This document shows, piece by piece, positions 61,909 through 64,000 of a stretch of DNA of 64,000 nt (positions are counted from its first letter, which is position 1; each line of letters starts with the position of its first letter). Both the position numbers and the translations under genes were made by a program. Below the pieces are notes generated by a model. That model was not told the DNA's origin. It saw nothing but the letters and a program-made list of their open reading frames with translations, and searched no databases. This DNA comes from CAYOSU01 sp964406735 (lineage in GTDB: Bacteria; Bacillota; Clostridia; Christensenellales; CAMQZB01), in contig CAYOSU010000005.1 of the NCBI GenBank assembly GCA_964406735.1, positions 36,237-100,236 on the forward strand, read 5' to 3'.

Positions 61909-62745
61909 TCACTCGTTTACTCTTATTAGAACGTGGAACGCCTTATTACCCTTTGACGACTCCTTTTTCAATATGAACGCATCGCACGCCGCAAAAAGAT
62001 CCGAAGCCTTTGCGTAGCCGTAGTTCGCCGCATCCATATCGGAATATAGCTTGGTCAAGCGGTTATACACCTCGGAAAAGTTTGCATAGCCGTCGTCGCC
62101 CGATATTTCGTCGATAATATTCATCGCCGCATCTATCTTGTCGTGCTCTAAGCTCCTCGTCTTTCTGTTGACGTTTCTCGTCTTGGCGGGCGTTTGCGGA
62201 TTTGCCTTGTTTGCCGAGGATTTGGCGTTCTTATCCGCCTTTTTCTCGCTCTTTTCCTCGTCGCTTCCCGAGATAACGTCAAGGTACACGAACTTGTCGC
62301 ATACTCTGACAAGAGGCTTTGGAGCTTTTTTCTCGCCCATGCCGATAACGTAGTTGCCGTCCTCTCGCATACGGGTGATAAGTCTCGTAAAATCGCTATC
62401 TGACGACACTATGCAAAAGCAGTTGACGGAGTCCGAATACAATATATCCATTGCGTCGATGATGAGCGCAGAGTCGGACGAGTTCTTGCTCGTCGTGTTC
62501 TGGAACTGCTGAACGGGCATCAATGCGTATTCCGATATCGGAGTCTTCCACCTCGACATGCTTTGATTCGTCCAGTCGCCGTATATGCGCTTGAACGTTA
62601 CGTCGCCGTATTTCGCAAGCTCGTCGAATATCGACTTCATGTAGCTTTGCGAGACGTTCTCGGCGTCGATAAGCAGTGCAATTTTATATATCTTTCCCTC
62701 TTCCATAGCGTCGTTTACCTTGAGTGTTGTCGGTCTAGTCTTCAT
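61909..62745 (-). CDS. NYN-domain ribonuclease-like protein with C-terminal LOTUS-like domain
   Basis: 278 residues. NYN/PIN-like domain (about 18-165): LLIDAENVS, DSALIIDAMDI and SSDSDFTRLITR carry the four acidic residues of the predicted RNase site. After a polar Lys/Ala/Asn linker (about 170-205) a helical domain follows (about 205-278) that resembles an OST-HTH/LOTUS fold. LabA/DUF88 relatives are thought to cut RNA; the target is unknown. It starts 6 nt after rplI, with ATG 62706 as an alternative start. Confidence 0.85.
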   Translation of the reverse strand: MKTRPTTLKVNDAMEEGKIYKIALLIDAENVSQSYMKSIFDELAKYGDVTFKRIYGDWTNQSMSRWKTPISEYALMPVQQFQNTTSKNSSDSALIIDAMDILYSDSVNCFCIVSSDSDFTRLITRMREDGNYVIGMGEKKAPKPLVRVCDKFVYLDVISGSDEEKSEKKADKNAKSSANKANPQTPAKTRNVNRKTRSLEHDKIDAAMNIIDEISGDDGYANFSEVYNRLTKLYSDMDAANYGYAKASDLFAACDAFILKKESSKGNKAFHVLIRVNE

Positions 62746-62751
62746 TTATTC

Positions 62752-63195
62752 TTATAAAGGCTTGACGTCGACCTTTATCTTTGCCGCAACGTCGGGCATG
62801 AACTTGACCTCTACCTCGTATAAGCCTACGTTCTTGATGCTGTCCTTCAACACGAGCATCTTTTTGTCTATCTCAAAGCCTGCTTTGTTGACTGCATCCG
62901 CTATCGCCTGAGAGGTTACCGAGCCGAATACCTTGCCCTTTTCGCCGCATTTGACGAAAACGTCTACCGTGATGCCGTTTATCTTGTTCCTTGCCTCTAT
63001 CGCAAGACGCTTTTTCTCCGCATCCTTGAACGCCTCGGTCTCTTTCTTTATACGAATGGAATTTATCCCCTCGGAGGTTGCCTCTTTCGCAAGACCGTTC
63101 TTGAAAAGATAGTTTCTTGCGTAGCCGTCGCTTACTTCCTTTATCTCCTCGGCCTTGCCGAGTGCTTTTACGTCCTTCAAAAGAATTACTTTCAT
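62752..63195 (-). CDS. rplI: 50S ribosomal protein L9
   Basis: Two-domain ribosomal protein: N-terminal MKVILLKDVKALGKAEEI, a long helix, and C-terminal domain with GKVFGSVTSQAIADA. 147 residues from ATG 63195 with AAAGGAG. Not beside rpsF/rpsR or dnaB as in many genomes, but leads an operon with the NYN gene. Confidence 0.96.
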   Translation of the reverse strand: MKVILLKDVKALGKAEEIKEVSDGYARNYLFKNGLAKEATSEGINSIRIKKETEAFKDAEKKRLAIEARNKINGITVDVFVKCGEKGKVFGSVTSQAIADAVNKAGFEIDKKMLVLKDSIKNVGLYEVEVKFMPDVAAKIKVDVKPL

Positions 63196-63317
63196 AAGTC
63201 TCACTCCTTTTTGATTTAATTTTATCGTGATTGGCTCTTTTTGTCAAATCGTTTTATCGGTATATTTTCCTTTTCTTCGTCGCATAATACTATCAAAACC
63301 CAAAAGGAGTGTTTTTT

Positions 63318-63461
63318 ATGGACAAAAACAAATTGAGTTGCTGCGTTGAATCGTGTAAGTTCAACGAAAAAGGCTGTAGATGCACGAAGGACAGCATCAG
63401 GATCACTAACTGCAAGAAAGAAAAGACCGCACATTATTGCGACGACTATCAGGAAGAGTAA
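63318..63461 (+). CDS. DUF1540 cysteine-rich small protein
   Basis: 47 residues. Cysteines at 8, 9, 13, 19, 21, 32 and 41 and the pattern CxxxxCKFN...GC form the DUF1540 motif, a putative zinc-binding family common in spore-forming Clostridia, function unknown. AAAAGGAG ribosome site 7 nt ahead of ATG 63318. Confidence 0.85.
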   Translation: MDKNKLSCCVESCKFNEKGCRCTKDSIRITNCKKEKTAHYCDDYQEE

Positions 63462-63662
63462 AAGGAGTTATTAGCTAATTATTCGGGGAGGCTTTTTGAA
63501 GGTTTCCCCAATACATTTTGTTATGAGCGGTTTACGCTGCCCGAGATTCCGAAATAGCACCGCCTTGCGCTTTTGCGTTTTTAACGCAAAAGTTCGACAA
63601 GCTTTAGATACAGCGAGCAGCGTGCGGTTTTAGTGGGTAGTAAGGGTTTTGACAATCCCTCA

Positions 63663-63705
63663 GTCATTGCGTTCCGCAATGACAGCTCCCTTTACACAAA
63701 GGAGC
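63663..63705. repeat. REP-like interspersed palindromic element
   Basis: Perfect 9-bp stem GTCATTGCG-TTC-CGCAATGAC (63663-63683), followed by GCTCCCTTT/AAAGGAGC (63685-63705). This double-hairpin type, flanked by CCTCA and CCTTTA, resembles short interspersed repeats seen in many gut Firmicutes genomes. I judge from memory of the pattern; copies elsewhere in the genome would confirm it. Confidence 0.6.
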
Positions 63706-63787
63706 CTTTAATATGGTTGGATTTTTTATTGAAAAAGCATCGGTATCCCAAGGCCATATTGTGTTTTTTTGTTGATTGTTAGGCGTT

Positions 63788-63862
63788 TTGCCAACAAAAA
63801 AAGGTAAATTATTAAAAACGGGCGACTTTTTGTCGCTCGTTTTGTTTTTTGTTTGTTGGCAA
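63788..63862. repeat. Nested inverted repeat around a terminator-like hairpin
   Basis: Outer arms TTGCCAACAAA (63788-63798) and TTTGTTGGCAA (63852-63862) match over 11 bp. Inside is AAAACGGGCGAC, a T5 loop, GTCGCTCGTTTT (about 63814-63843), followed by T runs. It could be a strong terminator or a small mobile palindrome. Confidence 0.5.
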
Positions 63863-64000
63863 TTTTTGGTGTTTGTTTTGCTGATTCTCCGTTGCGTTTT
63901 TTTATTAAGCAACACCGTGTCGTGATCTTTGACGTTGCAAAACGAACTATTTCGTCAAAAATTTAAGTATTTCGGCGTTGAAGGCTTTTGGGGAGTTATA

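Larger units (their letters stand above)
63462..64000. other. Non-coding right end with palindromic repeats
   Basis: No credible gene. Contains the repeat at 63663-63705 and the nested inverted repeat at 63788-63862, otherwise AT-rich unassigned sequence. Confidence 0.6.

Noticed and set aside
61909..62745. Toxin of a toxin-antitoxin system
   Set aside because: The NYN domain alone, in a ribosomal-protein operon, does not support that claim.
63664..63915. 83-residue open frame on the minus strand
   Set aside because: Its start and end are read through the palindromic repeats; the KAPLCKGSCHCGTQ tail is typical of spurious ORFs from such repeats.

Overview
This 64 kb window looks like part of the chromosome of an anaerobic, endospore-forming Clostridia-type Firmicute. 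The evidence is a near-complete set of sporulation and germination genes (spoIVA, sigG, sigE, spoIIGA, spoIIR, sleB, ypeB, a ylmC/ymxH-type gene, spoVD) together with strictly anaerobic enzymes (class III ribonucleotide reductase NrdD and its radical-SAM activase). The base composition looks moderate (not computed), and the genes have Shine-Dalgarno sites and TTGACA/TATAAT-type promoters. I cannot name the species. I see no rRNA, tRNA, CRISPR array, phage or insertion sequence. Almost everything is housekeeping.

Layout. 1-1154: a thioredoxin reductase (cut by the window edge) and cytidine deaminase, divergent from a PIG-L deacetylase (1321-2091). 2156-9375 (minus): a macromolecular-synthesis operon dgt, dnaG, two tandem rpoD-type sigma factors, trmK, nif3 and a coiled-coil zinc-ribbon gene. 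9520-13961: gap, an M29 aminopeptidase, a GT2 glycosyltransferase and fba. 14280-19600: an XRE-cupin regulator followed by potABCD polyamine uptake. 19878-23414 (minus): spoIVA, a DUF1934 gene and a divergent Rho-like gene whose P-loop is degenerate. 23439-25167: a T-box leader and brnQ. 25197-28370 (minus): der, a DUF512 radical-SAM gene and nrdR, preceded by NrdR boxes.

28475-34306: a DUF1294 membrane protein with a long insertion, ylmC, then the sigG-sigE-spoIIGA cluster next to ftsZ and ftsA. 34403-45183 (minus) is the division and cell-wall cluster, in transcription order mraZ, rsmH, ftsL, spoVD, murE, mraY, murD, ftsW, murA, ftsQ, ftsA, ftsZ. It lacks murF, murG and murC. mraZ is preceded by four TGGTT direct repeats over its promoter. 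45290-48661: a forespore operon spoIIR, sleB, an unknown Lys/Thr-rich gene and ypeB. 48677-52122: cysK, cysE and an M32 carboxypeptidase. 52177-56763: anaerobic dNTP synthesis (nrdG2, an atypical thioredoxin reductase, nrdD fused to a redoxin) with two groups of NrdR boxes. 56889-63461: split transketolase, galT, a ferredoxin-type aldo/keto reductase, a NYN-domain protein, rplI and a small DUF1540 protein. The right end (63462-64000) is non-coding with palindromic repeats.

The most interesting points are: the Rho-like protein that keeps the Rho fold but has lost the ATP-binding loop; an apparent NrdR regulon visible in the window (nrdR itself plus nrdD, with an extra distal array of three boxes at 35-bp spacing); NrdD with a built-in redoxin next to a thioredoxin reductase lacking the HRRxxxR NADPH motif; and a spoVD gene whose only sensible start codon is ATA. 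I found no clear defence or mobile system.
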